Assembly: GCF_017357865.1 (NCBI RefSeq)
Contig: NZ_CP060096.1
Location: 496,001 to 560,000 of the forward strand
Direction: 5' to 3'
Length of the DNA: 64,000 bases
From: Aceticella autotrophica
GTDB taxonomy: Bacteria; Bacillota; Thermoanaerobacteria; Thermoanaerobacterales; Thermoanaerobacteraceae
Part shown: piece after piece, positions 10,003 to 18,869 of the stretch
Position numbering within the stretch: position 1 is the stretch's first letter
How the letters are laid out: each line of letters starts with the position of its first letter
Translations under genes and position numbers: made by a program
The notes under the pieces: model-generated
Told to the model about the DNA's origin: nothing
What the model saw: the letters and a program-made list of their open reading frames with translations, nothing else
Database searches by the model: none

Positions 10003-10827
10003 TTAATGGCTGCGTAATGTTTTATAGTAAATTTCTAAAACCTTGTTAGCGGTTTCTTCTACAGCTTTTCTTGTAACATCAATTATCGGACATCCAATTT
10101 TTTGCATTAACTCCTGAGCATATTCTAATTCTCTATATATGCGTTCGGGTTTAGCATATTGAGCATCTGCAGGCAATCCCAGACTAACAAGACGTTCTTG
10201 GCGGATATGTATAAGGTAGTCAGGCTGAATCATGAGACCTACAATATGTCTTGCAGGGACTGAAAATATTTCCTTTGGCACTTCGATTTCTGGTACAAGG
10301 GGAATATTAGCTGTTTTAATACCTTTGTGAGCAAGATACATACATAAAGGTGTTTTGCCTGTACGAGATACTCCCATAACTATGATATCCGCTTTTTTAA
10401 TACCTCTTGGGTCTTTTCCGTCATCATATTTTACTGCAAATTCTATAGCTTCTATTCTTTTAAAATATTCTTCATTCACTCTTCTTATAAGACCAGGTTC
10501 AAAATGTGGTTCTTTTCCTGTTAATTGTTTTAAAGCATCAAGAGCTGGTCCAAGTATGTCAACAACAATTACACTATATTTATTTGCTTCATGAAGAAGT
10601 ATTTCTTTAAGGTTTGGCATAACCAGCGTGAAAATTATTAAGCTCTTATCTTTCGCTGCTTGCTGTACAATATCGACAATTTCATCTGCATTATTAACAA
10701 ATGGGAAGCGTCGAATTTCAGCATTTCCAGAATTGAACTGACTTGTTGCCGCACGTGTAACCAATTCGGCTGTATCGCCGATAGAGTCAGATACAATATA
10801 AACAATTGGATGTTGGTTTTTTTGCAT
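10003..10827 (-). CDS. ppsR: PEP synthase regulatory protein (kinase/pyrophosphorylase, DUF299)
   Basis: A 274-residue protein of the PSRP family. Members inactivate PEP synthase or pyruvate phosphate dikinase by ADP-dependent threonine phosphorylation next to the catalytic histidine, and reactivate it by phosphate-dependent dephosphorylation. The nucleotide-binding P-loop is GVSRTGKTPLCMYLAHKG. The N-terminus IVYIVSDSIGDTAELVTRA is diagnostic. I chose the ATG at 10827, 9 bases after AAGGA; a TTG at 10836 with GGAG seven bases upstream is possible. It lies 20 bases before ppsA, so regulator and target are co-transcribed. Confidence 0.92.
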   Translation of the reverse strand: MQKNQHPIVYIVSDSIGDTAELVTRAATSQFNSGNAEIRRFPFVNNADEIVDIVQQAAKDKSLIIFTLVMPNLKEILLHEANKYSVIVVDILGPALDALKQLTGKEPHFEPGLIRRVNEEYFKRIEAIEFAVKYDDGKDPRGIKKADIIVMGVSRTGKTPLCMYLAHKGIKTANIPLVPEIEVPKEIFSVPARHIVGLMIQPDYLIHIRQERLVSLGLPADAQYAKPERIYRELEYAQELMQKIGCPIIDVTRKAVEETANKVLEIYYKTLRSH

Positions 10828-10877
10828 TGTTGTCAATCCTTATCTCCGCCTTCCATTATACACTTAAATACAAATAT

Positions 10878-10907
10878 ATTATAGCTTTATTTAGTTAAAA
10901 TTGTCAA
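10878..10907 (-). promoter_or_regulatory. Promoter of ppsR-ppsA
   Basis: On the minus strand TTGACA (10907-10902), 18 bases, TATAAT (10883-10878). Both hexamers match the sigma-A consensus perfectly, about 50 bases before the ppsR start. Confidence 0.8.
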
Positions 10908-11028
10908 GCATTATATCGTTTTCAAATGTGTCAGATGTAGAAAAAAATCACATATCCACATTGCAAATATTTTATGGTATAATATAGATAAGCTTTAAGC
11001 AGGTAGTTATTTTGAAAGAAGGGTAGTT

Positions 11029-11196
11029 ATGGAAACCATGAGAAAATTCCAATGTTTTAATTGCGGGAATATATGGGAGGTGCCTTATGGAACAGGAAGG
11101 CAGCTTACGTGTCCACGATGCGGTTCTTTTAATATAAAAAGAATGAATCCCTTAGGCGGAGGGAGATGTTTCAGGAGAGGTCGGTATGAAAGATAG
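11029..11196 (+). CDS. Small zinc-ribbon protein
   Basis: A 55-codon gene starting at ATG 11029 after GAAGGGTAGTT. The product has two knuckles, CFNCG and CPRCG, 18 residues apart, as in a rubredoxin-like zinc ribbon, then a basic, glycine-rich tail (GGGRCFRRGR). An extended -10 (TGGTATAAT, 10975-10983) lies upstream. Its last 11 bases overlap the start of the CDF transporter gene, which implies translational coupling and a shared role, perhaps in metal handling. No function is established for it; the metal role is inferred from context. Confidence 0.75.
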   Translation: METMRKFQCFNCGNIWEVPYGTGRQLTCPRCGSFNIKRMNPLGGGRCFRRGRYER

Positions 11197-12421
11197 AAAT
11201 GCGGTCAACAGAACCATGTACTTAGTTTCTTTATATTCTATAGTGCTTAATACGATGTTGGCTTTAATAAAATTCTTTTTAGGAAAATATTCAGGAAGTA
11301 CTGCTTTGACTGCTGATGCCATTCATTCCGGTATAGACGTATTTTCATCAATACTCGTTTTAACCGGTATGTTCTTTTCATACAGAAAAGCAAAGAATTA
11401 TCCTTTCGGGCTTTATAAGTTAGAAAATTTTATATCTGCCTTTGTATCTATCTTGATAATACTTACGGCTTTTGAGATAGGAAAGGGCATTTTTGAAAGA
11501 ACAGAATCCTTAAACACATCTTTAAATACCAAAATCATCACAATTATTATTCTTGCTCTTGTTGTTGAACTTGTTTTTTTGTACAGTAAATATGAAAAAA
11601 AAATTGGTATTAAATATGGTTCTCCGGGTATTATAGCAGATGCTGAACATATTAAATCAGATATGCTTTCATTATTTGTTTTAATGATTAATATATTACT
11701 GAGTATTTTCAAGGTAAATATAGACAAATATGTTGCTTTTTTAATAGTTGTATTTATTGCGTATTCAGGGTGGAGATTACTTAAAGAATCAGTAATGGTA
11801 TTATTGGATGTGAGTGTGGATTACAGTGTCATTGAAAACATAAGAAATATAATTTTGGCATTTCCTCAAGTTATTGAAATCACCGAAATAAAGGGTCGCA
11901 AAGCTGGAAGGTATATATTTATAGATATCAGTTTAAAATTCAATATAGTTACATTAGAAGAAGCCCACAGGCTTTCAAATATGATAGAGGAAGAGATATA
12001 TGACAATCAGCCTAACATTGATAAAGTAATGATACATTATGAACCTTATCAAAAGCAACAGGTAAGGATTGCTATTCCTCTTACAGCACCTGAGATTAAA
12101 GAGATATCAATGAAATTTGGAGAATCGCCTTTTTTTGCATTTATTACTTATGACCTTAAAGAAAAGCAAATAATATCAGAAGAAATAGAAGAAAACAAGA
12201 ATACCGATCTAACAAAGAAAAGAGGAATAAAGACGGCATTGTGGATATTAAACGGAAAAAAAGCAGATATTGTTATAGCAGCACCGGATATAAAAGATTC
12301 TGCCACGTATTTTGTGTTTAAAGCAAATAATAAAGAAATATATTTTACAGATGAAAAGGAGATATTGGACCTTGATAAATTTATAGAAAAAACATTATCC
12401 GAATCAAAATATTCACAATAG
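11186..12421 (+). CDS. Cation diffusion facilitator with C-terminal NifX/NifB-like domain
   Basis: A 411-residue CDF-family antiporter, predicted to move divalent metal cations out across the membrane. The transmembrane part carries the intramembrane metal motif ADAIHSGID (Asp44, His47, Asp51) and the matching second site DAEHIKSDMLS. A cytoplasmic ferredoxin-like domain follows (to about residue 290). The last 120 residues, starting QVRIAIPLTAPEIKEISMKFG, resemble the dinitrogenase iron-molybdenum cofactor-binding domain of NifX/NifB/NafY proteins, an unusual fusion for a CDF. The ribosome-binding site CAGGAGAGG lies inside the preceding zinc-ribbon gene. Confidence 0.88.
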   Translation: MKDRNAVNRTMYLVSLYSIVLNTMLALIKFFLGKYSGSTALTADAIHSGIDVFSSILVLTGMFFSYRKAKNYPFGLYKLENFISAFVSILIILTAFEIGKGIFERTESLNTSLNTKIITIIILALVVELVFLYSKYEKKIGIKYGSPGIIADAEHIKSDMLSLFVLMINILLSIFKVNIDKYVAFLIVVFIAYSGWRLLKESVMVLLDVSVDYSVIENIRNIILAFPQVIEITEIKGRKAGRYIFIDISLKFNIVTLEEAHRLSNMIEEEIYDNQPNIDKVMIHYEPYQKQQVRIAIPLTAPEIKEISMKFGESPFFAFITYDLKEKQIISEEIEENKNTDLTKKRGIKTALWILNGKKADIVIAAPDIKDSATYFVFKANNKEIYFTDEKEILDLDKFIEKTLSESKYSQ

Positions 12422-12555
12422 GAATTTTTGGAGGTTCTGACAGGGGATATAAAATTCTTTATCAGGATTTTTTATTTTTCGGGGTAAAATTTAATAGAAT
12501 TTTAATAATTTAATTGTATAATATAAAAAGTAATGTTTAAATATAAGGGAAGGGA

Positions 12556-13539
12556 ATGGCTTTTATCGTGGTAAAAAATGTTTCTTTAAAGCGGATAATA
12601 TTCTATTTGATATTTGAATTTATATTAGCTGTTATAGTAATGCCATTATTAATATTTTACGGTCCATATACTAATATAAGGGATACCTTAGTTACAACGG
12701 CAATGACAACATTAAGCCACAAATATCTTGTAACCTGGTTTTTGCCGAAATCTAAAATTGATGAAATTATGAAAGAAATGAATAATATCAAAACTGAAAA
12801 TAGCAATCAAGGTCTTTTAAATTTTAAGAATATTCATGATAGTACAATTGAATTAAATGATGTTTATAGTAAACATTTTAAAGGAAAAATTATTTTGATT
12901 CATGACCCTACAAGAATACAGGTAGGTATATCAAGTAAACTGCCTAAGGAAGGAGAAACAACAAGCGAAATTGCTAAAAATTATAATGCTGTTGCCGCGA
13001 TAAATGCCGGAGGATTTTTGGGATTTGTTAACGGTGCTTGGACAGGAAGCGGCGGAATAGCTGACGGCATTATAATTCATAATGGCAAGATGCTATATAA
13101 TAATGTTTCAAGTGCAGATGGAACTGTGGACCTTGTAGGATTCACATATGACGGGAAATTGCTTGTTGGCAAACATACTCCGCAAGAGATAAAGAGAATG
13201 TCAATAAAAGAGGCAGTTAGTTTTAGACCGCCATTGATAGTTAATGGTAAACCTATGATAAAAAACGGAGATGGAGGTTGGGGTATTGCTCCAAGAACAG
13301 CTATAGGTCAAAGAAGAGACGGAACGGTTATATTTTTAGTCATTGATGGAAGGGCAATAAGCAGTGTAGGAGCAACTTTAAAAGACGTACAAAATATAAT
13401 GCTCGATTATGGAGCATACAATGCTGCAAATCTTGATGGCGGGTCATCAACGACAATGTATTTTAAAGGCAAGGTTATAAACAATCCATCTAATCCGCTT
13501 GGAGAAAGAACCGTGCCAACAATATTTTTTGCGAAATGA
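12556..13539 (+). CDS. Exported phosphodiester glycosidase (NAGPA/DUF2233) family protein
   Basis: A 327-residue protein with one N-terminal membrane segment (about 14-38) followed by an extracytoplasmic NAGPA domain. Diagnostic phrases are AAINAGGFL, PRTAIGQRRDGTVIFLVIDGR and NLDGGSSTTMYFKG. The family includes the mammalian uncovering enzyme and bacterial exopolysaccharide-associated phosphodiester glycosidases; a role in cell-surface glycan processing is inferred. The ATG follows AAGGGAAGGGA; a GTG at 12568 is an alternative. It is first in a two-gene unit with the anchored protein at 13550. Confidence 0.85.
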   Translation: MAFIVVKNVSLKRIIFYLIFEFILAVIVMPLLIFYGPYTNIRDTLVTTAMTTLSHKYLVTWFLPKSKIDEIMKEMNNIKTENSNQGLLNFKNIHDSTIELNDVYSKHFKGKIILIHDPTRIQVGISSKLPKEGETTSEIAKNYNAVAAINAGGFLGFVNGAWTGSGGIADGIIIHNGKMLYNNVSSADGTVDLVGFTYDGKLLVGKHTPQEIKRMSIKEAVSFRPPLIVNGKPMIKNGDGGWGIAPRTAIGQRRDGTVIFLVIDGRAISSVGATLKDVQNIMLDYGAYNAANLDGGSSTTMYFKGKVINNPSNPLGERTVPTIFFAK

Positions 13540-13549
13540 AGTGATAACG

Positions 13550-14569
13550 ATGAGGAAACTTAAAAAAATTTTTATATGGTTTGTAATTCCTATTTTAATT
13601 CAAATGGGTATTTTGTATTATATCAACGATTATTTTTTATCATCAACAGATACGATACAGATGAAAAAAGTTGCTGATGAAGATATTTCATTAAAAAAAA
13701 AGATACAGCTTAATTTGCCATTTGATGCAAAAGATATTAAAGCATCATATGATGGAGGTTTTATTTCATATATCTTGAATAATGAGCTAATAATTGTTGA
13801 TACAAATACCTCTCGAATTAAAAAAACAATAAACATAAATGGTGAAACAATTGATTACTATACATGGCTGACCGACAGGAACAGATTGCTTTACTATTGC
13901 AAGGCAAATTATCATGGTAAGGAAGCCATACAAATTAAGGCATATGACCTTGATACTAATAATGATATTAAAGTTGATAAATTAATATATGTACCAAAAG
14001 GCAGTTGTATTAATAATGTAACATTATCTCCATTGACGAATATGATTTATATAAATATAGTGGACAAACAGGGAGATAGCATGTTATACCGTGTTGATAT
14101 AATGGGTAAAATTGTTGAATTAAGATTGCCTGTTAAGCGAATAGTCAGGATGTATGAGATGCAAAGAAATGACAACTTAGTATATGAATCATCAAATAAT
14201 GTAATTCGCGTAATAAAAAATGGCAGTGGATATACCCTTGTGAGTGGAGGTTACTATCTAATAGGCATAGACGGCAATGATTATGTTTATTTAGGAAAAC
14301 TAAAGAACAACAAAATAACAGAAATTTATTATGGTTCACTTGAGGAAAAAATGAAAAACTGGCGTCATTTAACCGTGAAAGAACCTGTAGATTGTCATAA
14401 TACTATTATAATGCTTAGAAGTGGCAATATATACAATATTATAGGTAATAAAGATTTAAAAGATGTTAAAACAGATAAAATTTTAAACGGCTACGGGAAG
14501 ATAATAGGAATTAATAAAAATTATATAATTTATAAAGAAAACAATAAGGTTATTTTGAGATTAGAATAA
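13550..14569 (+). CDS. Membrane-anchored extracytoplasmic protein of unknown function
   Basis: A 339-residue protein with a short basic start (MRKLKKIF), one transmembrane segment (about 5-28) and a beta-rich exterior domain with repeated strands that could form a propeller-like fold. I do not recognise the family. I chose the ATG at 13550, 6 bases after GAAGTGA; the open frame extends 17 codons upstream into the previous gene but has no better site. It begins 10 bases after the NAGPA gene and is probably co-transcribed with it, ending at the terminator at 14567-14603. Confidence 0.7.
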   Translation: MRKLKKIFIWFVIPILIQMGILYYINDYFLSSTDTIQMKKVADEDISLKKKIQLNLPFDAKDIKASYDGGFISYILNNELIIVDTNTSRIKKTININGETIDYYTWLTDRNRLLYYCKANYHGKEAIQIKAYDLDTNNDIKVDKLIYVPKGSCINNVTLSPLTNMIYINIVDKQGDSMLYRVDIMGKIVELRLPVKRIVRMYEMQRNDNLVYESSNNVIRVIKNGSGYTLVSGGYYLIGIDGNDYVYLGKLKNNKITEIYYGSLEEKMKNWRHLTVKEPVDCHNTIIMLRSGNIYNIIGNKDLKDVKTDKILNGYGKIIGINKNYIIYKENNKVILRLE

Positions 14570-14603
14570 AAACAGGGCTGGCAATATACCAGCCTTGTTT
14601 TTA
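14567..14603. terminator. Bidirectional terminator
   Basis: AAAACAGGGCTGG and CCAGCCTTGTTTT form a stem around a 7-base loop (CAATATA), flanked by A and T runs. It separates the rightward gene at 13550 from the leftward His-rich gene, whose stop it overlaps. Confidence 0.8.
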
Positions 14604-14801
14604 ATGTTCATGTTTATGTTCAGGATGTTCGTGTTCATGTTTTTCTACTTTTTCCGGCTCATGTGCGTGTTCATGGGTATGGGTTACAGCCGGATGGGTA
14701 TGTTCATGTTCGTGAATTGTATTATCATCATGTTTGTGGGGATGTGAATGATGAACCTCCGGGTGCGTATGTTCATGTTCGTGTTTTATTTTTTCTTCCA
14801 T
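14601..14801 (-). CDS. Histidine-rich metal-binding peptide
   Basis: A 66-residue protein with 23 histidines, mostly in HEHEH, HTHP and HSHPHKH strings separated by Glu, Pro and Lys. There is no signal peptide. Such His tracts bind nickel, zinc or cobalt in storage or buffering peptides (Hpn-like proteins, HypB and SlyD tails). Storage of a divalent metal is a plausible role but is inferred from composition only. A strong AATAGGAGGTG ribosome-binding site lies 8 bases before the ATG, which supports a real gene despite the simple sequence. Confidence 0.8.
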   Translation of the reverse strand: MEEKIKHEHEHTHPEVHHSHPHKHDDNTIHEHEHTHPAVTHTHEHAHEPEKVEKHEHEHPEHKHEH

Positions 14802-14913
14802 TTTAAATACACCTCCTATTATTTTTTCTTTTGTTCTATTTTTAAGTCATATCAAAATTATAACCTTATTTTAATAATTCGTCAATAATTTTTCCAATGC
14901 ATGGAATATTTTA

Positions 14914-14942
14914 TTGACAAAAGAATAAATAAAATGTATTAT
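14914..14942 (+). promoter_or_regulatory. Promoter of the SAM riboswitch-metH transcript
   Basis: TTGACA, 17 bases ending in TG, then TATTAT. It lies about 25 bases before the aptamer. Confidence 0.7.
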
Positions 14943-14966
14943 ATTATTTATTAAGTAAATATAACT

Positions 14967-15104
14967 ATCTCTTATCAAGAGTAGCTGAGGGACTGGCCCA
15001 ATGAAGCTCGGCAACCGGATTTTGCGGTGCTAATTCCAGCAGCATATCGCTGAAAGATGAGAGGAATATGGTATCTCTTCTTTTGGTGAAGAGATTTTTT
15101 ATTA
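14967..15104 (+). promoter_or_regulatory. SAM-I riboswitch (S-box) with terminator
   Basis: The aptamer (about 14967-15066) shows the S-box core: CTCTTATCAAGAG, then GCTGAGGGACTGGCCC, CGGCAACC, GGTGCTAATTCCAGCAG and a closing GATGAGAGG. It is followed by a terminator stem ATCTCTTC/GAAGAGAT with a T run (about 15073-15100). Binding of S-adenosylmethionine should favour the terminator, so metH is switched on when SAM is low. Confidence 0.95.
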
Positions 15105-15115
15105 GGAGGAAACAA

Positions 15116-17506
15116 ATGGATATATTTCAGAAGGCTTTAAATAACGTGGTTATTTTTGATGGAGCAATGGGAACACAGCTTCAGGAAAAGGGTATGAAAA
15201 CAGGTGAGTGTCCTGAATATTTAAACATATCACAACCGGAAATGATATATGATATACATCTTTCATATCTTGAAGCAGGTGCTGATATAATAGAAACAAA
15301 TACCTTTGGAGCAAACAGAATAAAGCTTAAAGCTTATAACATGTCGGAGGATGTATCCTTTATAATAGCGAAGGCAGTATCAATTGCCAAAAGAGCTTCT
15401 AATGGGAAGCCTGTTGCATTGTCAATAGGACCTATAGGGGAATTAATGAAACCCTATGGTAAATTAACATTTGAAGAAGCATACGATGTCTTTAAAGAAG
15501 TTGCAATTGCCGGTGAGATTTCAGGTGCTGATATTGCCCTTATAGAAACGATGTCAGATATACTTGAAGCAAAAGCAGCGATACTGGCAGTCAAAGAAAA
15601 TACCAATCTTAAAATTATATGTACAATGACATTTCAGGAGGATGGAAGGACATTAATGGGTTCAGACCCTGTAACTGCAATTATTAGCCTTCAAGGGCTT
15701 TCACTTGATGCTGTGGGTGTAAATTGTTCAACTGGTCCTGATAAAATGATTGATGTTGTAAGAAAAATGTCAAAGGTTGCCCATATACCGATAATTGCCC
15801 AGCCAAATGCGGGTATGCCTTATATAAAAGATGGAAAAACTGTTTATAATGTTTCTCCTGAGGAATTTGCTAAGTATTCGAAAAAACTCGTAGAAAATGG
15901 TGCATCTATAGTGGGTGGCTGCTGTGGAACCACTCCGGAGCATATAAAAAAATTAAAGGAATATGTAAAGGATATTAAGCTTTTAAGAAATACAAACATA
16001 TATACAGCCGTTTCGTCAAATACAAAAACGGTTTTTATAGGTGGCAGTAATCCTATATGTATTATAGGTGAGCGTATTAATCCAACAGGCAAGAAAAAAT
16101 TGAGTGCTGCTATAAAAGAAGGAGATATTAATTTAGTGATAGAAGAAGCCATGGCACAGCAAAAGGCAGGTTCTAATGTACTTGATGTTAATATAGGGGT
16201 TCCCGGTATAAATGAAGAAAAAATGATGCCTTTAATTGTTTCAGAGATACAAAATGTATCAGATCTTCCTCTGCAGATAGACAGCAATGATATAAAAGCA
16301 ATAGAAAAGGCTGTAAGGATTATAAGAGGTAAACCTATAATCAACTCTGTAAATGCACAGGAAAAAAGTTTAAGAGAAGTCTTGCCTATCGTGAAAAAAT
16401 ACGGAACATGTGTAATAGGATTGGCAATGGGTAATGAAGGGCTTCCCAAAAATGCTGAGGATAGGCTTGAAAATGCAAAGAAAATAATCAAGGCGGCTCT
16501 TAAGATTGGTATACCAAAAGAAGATATTATAATAGATTGTATTGCGTTAACGGTATCGTCTGAGCAAACTGCCGCAATGGAAACATTAAAAGCCATAAAA
16601 TTAATAAAAAGTGAATTACATGTAAATACAACCATTGGGCTTAGCAATGTTTCTTATGGACTGCCGGAGGGCAAATTTATAAATTCAGCTTTTTTAGCAA
16701 TGGCGGTATCCTACGGACTTGATGCTGTGATTTTAAATCCGAATAATGATTTGACAATGGATATATTACATGCATCAATGGTATTAACAGCAAAAGACAA
16801 AAGATGCGAAAATTATATAAAAAGATTCAAAAAAGAGGATAATTCTCATATATCTTCTCCTCATTATGATGATACAGACAAACCGCAGTTATTATATAAA
16901 AATATACTTGAAGGGAAAAAATCGGATATTGATAAGTTAGTCCTGGATATTTTATCAAAAGAAGCCGAACCATTAAATATTATTGATAATATTGTTATAC
17001 CTGCCTTAAAGGAGGTTGGAGACAGATATGACAAAGGGGTATATTTTTTACCGCAGCTTCTAAGCTCGGCTGAAGTGGTACAAAGGGCATTTAAAATTAT
17101 TAAGGATAAGCTGCCTCGTGGTACAGAATCCAGAGGAAAAATAATACTTGCGACAGTAGAAGGAGATATACATGATATAGGGAAAAATATTGTAAAGGTT
17201 CTTCTGGAAAGTTATGGGTATGAAGTAATTGACCTTGGTAAAGATGTTAAAGCAGAAGTAATTCTTGAAAAAGTGAAAGAAATAAATCCACTGCTTGTTG
17301 GCTTAAGTGCATTAATGACTACCACCTTATTTAATATGGAAAAAACGATTAAAATTTTAAGACAATCCTCCAAGGTAAAAATAATGGTAGGAGGAGCAGC
17401 CCTTACGGAGGAATATGCGTATAAAATCGGTGCAGATTTTTATGGCGCAAATGCGCAAGATGCAGTAAGGATTGCAGATGAGGTATTAAAGGCAAAATAT
17501 TTATGA
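15116..17506 (+). CDS. metH: Cobalamin-dependent methionine synthase, short form
   Basis: Transfers the methyl group of methyl-tetrahydrofolate through cobalamin to homocysteine. 796 residues in three modules: homocysteine methyltransferase (about 1-300, zinc cysteines in VNCSTGP and GGCCGTTPEH), a pterin-binding barrel (about 315-580, GERINPTGKKK, DVNIGVPG) and a cobalamin module (about 590-796) with the DxHxxG motif in EGDIHDIGKNIVK. The C-terminal SAM-dependent reactivation domain of E. coli MetH (1,227 residues) is absent, as in other short anaerobe enzymes. The start follows TTAGGAGGAAACAA; the upstream open frame runs through the riboswitch terminator. Confidence 0.93.
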   Translation: MDIFQKALNNVVIFDGAMGTQLQEKGMKTGECPEYLNISQPEMIYDIHLSYLEAGADIIETNTFGANRIKLKAYNMSEDVSFIIAKAVSIAKRASNGKPVALSIGPIGELMKPYGKLTFEEAYDVFKEVAIAGEISGADIALIETMSDILEAKAAILAVKENTNLKIICTMTFQEDGRTLMGSDPVTAIISLQGLSLDAVGVNCSTGPDKMIDVVRKMSKVAHIPIIAQPNAGMPYIKDGKTVYNVSPEEFAKYSKKLVENGASIVGGCCGTTPEHIKKLKEYVKDIKLLRNTNIYTAVSSNTKTVFIGGSNPICIIGERINPTGKKKLSAAIKEGDINLVIEEAMAQQKAGSNVLDVNIGVPGINEEKMMPLIVSEIQNVSDLPLQIDSNDIKAIEKAVRIIRGKPIINSVNAQEKSLREVLPIVKKYGTCVIGLAMGNEGLPKNAEDRLENAKKIIKAALKIGIPKEDIIIDCIALTVSSEQTAAMETLKAIKLIKSELHVNTTIGLSNVSYGLPEGKFINSAFLAMAVSYGLDAVILNPNNDLTMDILHASMVLTAKDKRCENYIKRFKKEDNSHISSPHYDDTDKPQLLYKNILEGKKSDIDKLVLDILSKEAEPLNIIDNIVIPALKEVGDRYDKGVYFLPQLLSSAEVVQRAFKIIKDKLPRGTESRGKIILATVEGDIHDIGKNIVKVLLESYGYEVIDLGKDVKAEVILEKVKEINPLLVGLSALMTTTLFNMEKTIKILRQSSKVKIMVGGAALTEEYAYKIGADFYGANAQDAVRIADEVLKAKYL

Positions 17507-17602
17507 AATAAGCTTGAAGGATATACTTCACAGATATGCAGGCTAATAAAGGTTAAATTCACCAACCCAAAAAATATAGTTTATTTGACAAAAGAAATAG
17601 TA

Positions 17603-17631
17603 TTGAAATAAAATCCACAAAAAACTATAAT
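17603..17631 (+). promoter_or_regulatory. Promoter of the FBP aldolase/phosphatase gene
   Basis: TTGAAA, 17 bases, TATAAT, giving a 5' leader of about 130 bases. A TTGACA at 17670 has no -10 at correct spacing. Confidence 0.55.
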
Positions 17632-17765
17632 ATATATGTAAATAGTATGTTTCGTTTTAAAATTTATATTTGACAGGTGGGAAAAATTTATGCCTGTTAA
17701 ATATAATTTAATCATACTATTATGTACTTACTGTTTAATAAAATATTTTTGGGGGAGGATTTATA

Positions 17766-18857
17766 ATGTCAAAATTAACTTTATCCGTTATTAAGGCTGA
17801 TATAGGAGGTTGTGTCGGGCACACAAATGTACATCCGGAACTCTCAAGGATTGCAAGAGAACATATAGAAAAAAACAAGGAAATGCTTATTGATTATTAC
17901 ATAACACATGTTGGCGATGATATACAGCTTATTGTGACACATAGAGGCGGAATTGACAATGAAGAAATTCATAAGCTTGCATGGGATATGTTTTATGCTT
18001 GCGCAGATAAAGCTAAGGAAATGAAATTATATGGGGCAGGTCAGGATTTGTTAGAGGATGCGTTTTCAGGCAATATAAAAGGAATGGGTCCCGGCATAGC
18101 AGAGATGGAATTTGAAGAAAGAAGAAGTGAGCCTGTGATAATTTTTATGGCTGACAAAACCGAACCTGGTGCATGGAATTTGCCTTTATACAAAATGTTT
18201 GCGGATCCTTTCAATACGATTGGGCTTGTAATAGATCCCAGCATGCATAAAGGATTTAAGTTTGAAGTATATGACATGATTGACCACAAATATGTCATAT
18301 TTGAAACACCTGAAGAAATGTATGATTTACTTGTTTTCATAGGAGCAACAGGCAGATATTGTATTAGAAAGGTATATACAAAAGACAATGAAATAGCTGC
18401 TGTTTCCTCAACACAGAGGATGAATCTTATGGCAGGAAAATATATAGGCAAAGATGATCCTGTTATGATTGTAAGATGTCAAAACGGATTACCTGCAGTT
18501 GGTGAAGTTCTTGAGCCATTCGCCAAGCCTCATCTTGTTGCGGGCTGGATGAGGGGATCTCATTTTGGACCGATGATTCCTGTATCCTTAAAAGAGGCTG
18601 TGCCTACAAGATTTGACGGACCACCGAGGGTAAGTGCTCTTGCATTTCAACTTGCCGAAGGAAAATTAATTGGTGCACAGGACCTTTTTGCAGATGTGGC
18701 ATTTAATAATGCAAGGCAAAAGGCACTGGATATAGCAGATTATATGAGAGAAATGGGACCCTTTGAGCCTCACAGATTACCACTGAATGAGCTTGAATAT
18801 ACGACAATGCCCGGTGTTATGGAAAAGCTTCAAGACAAGTGGATAGTAGAAGATTAA
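17766..18857 (+). CDS. Fructose-1,6-bisphosphate aldolase/phosphatase (type V)
   Basis: A bifunctional enzyme condensing triose phosphates and dephosphorylating the product to fructose 6-phosphate, making gluconeogenesis one-way; 363 residues. It matches the archaeal/thermophile family throughout: SVIKADIGGCVGHTNVHPEL with metal-ligand acids, the DKTEPGAWNLPLYKMFADPFNT segment, and YIGKDDP with Tyr226 and the probable Schiff-base Lys229. It is found mainly in thermophiles and fits the PEP synthase gene in the same window. GGGGGAGG precedes the ATG. It is a single-gene unit. Confidence 0.93.
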   Translation: MSKLTLSVIKADIGGCVGHTNVHPELSRIAREHIEKNKEMLIDYYITHVGDDIQLIVTHRGGIDNEEIHKLAWDMFYACADKAKEMKLYGAGQDLLEDAFSGNIKGMGPGIAEMEFEERRSEPVIIFMADKTEPGAWNLPLYKMFADPFNTIGLVIDPSMHKGFKFEVYDMIDHKYVIFETPEEMYDLLVFIGATGRYCIRKVYTKDNEIAAVSSTQRMNLMAGKYIGKDDPVMIVRCQNGLPAVGEVLEPFAKPHLVAGWMRGSHFGPMIPVSLKEAVPTRFDGPPRVSALAFQLAEGKLIGAQDLFADVAFNNARQKALDIADYMREMGPFEPHRLPLNELEYTTMPGVMEKLQDKWIVED

Positions 18858-18869
18858 GCCTGTAAAAAA

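Noticed and set aside
15844-16647. A 267-codon open frame antisense to metH
   Set aside because: Low-complexity hydrophobic translation, no ribosome-binding site, and the sense strand is a certain gene; it is a shadow of codon bias.
17670-17707. TTGACA and TATAAT as a promoter before the FBP aldolase/phosphatase gene
   Set aside because: Spacing is 26 bases; the pair at 17603-17631 with 17 bases is better.
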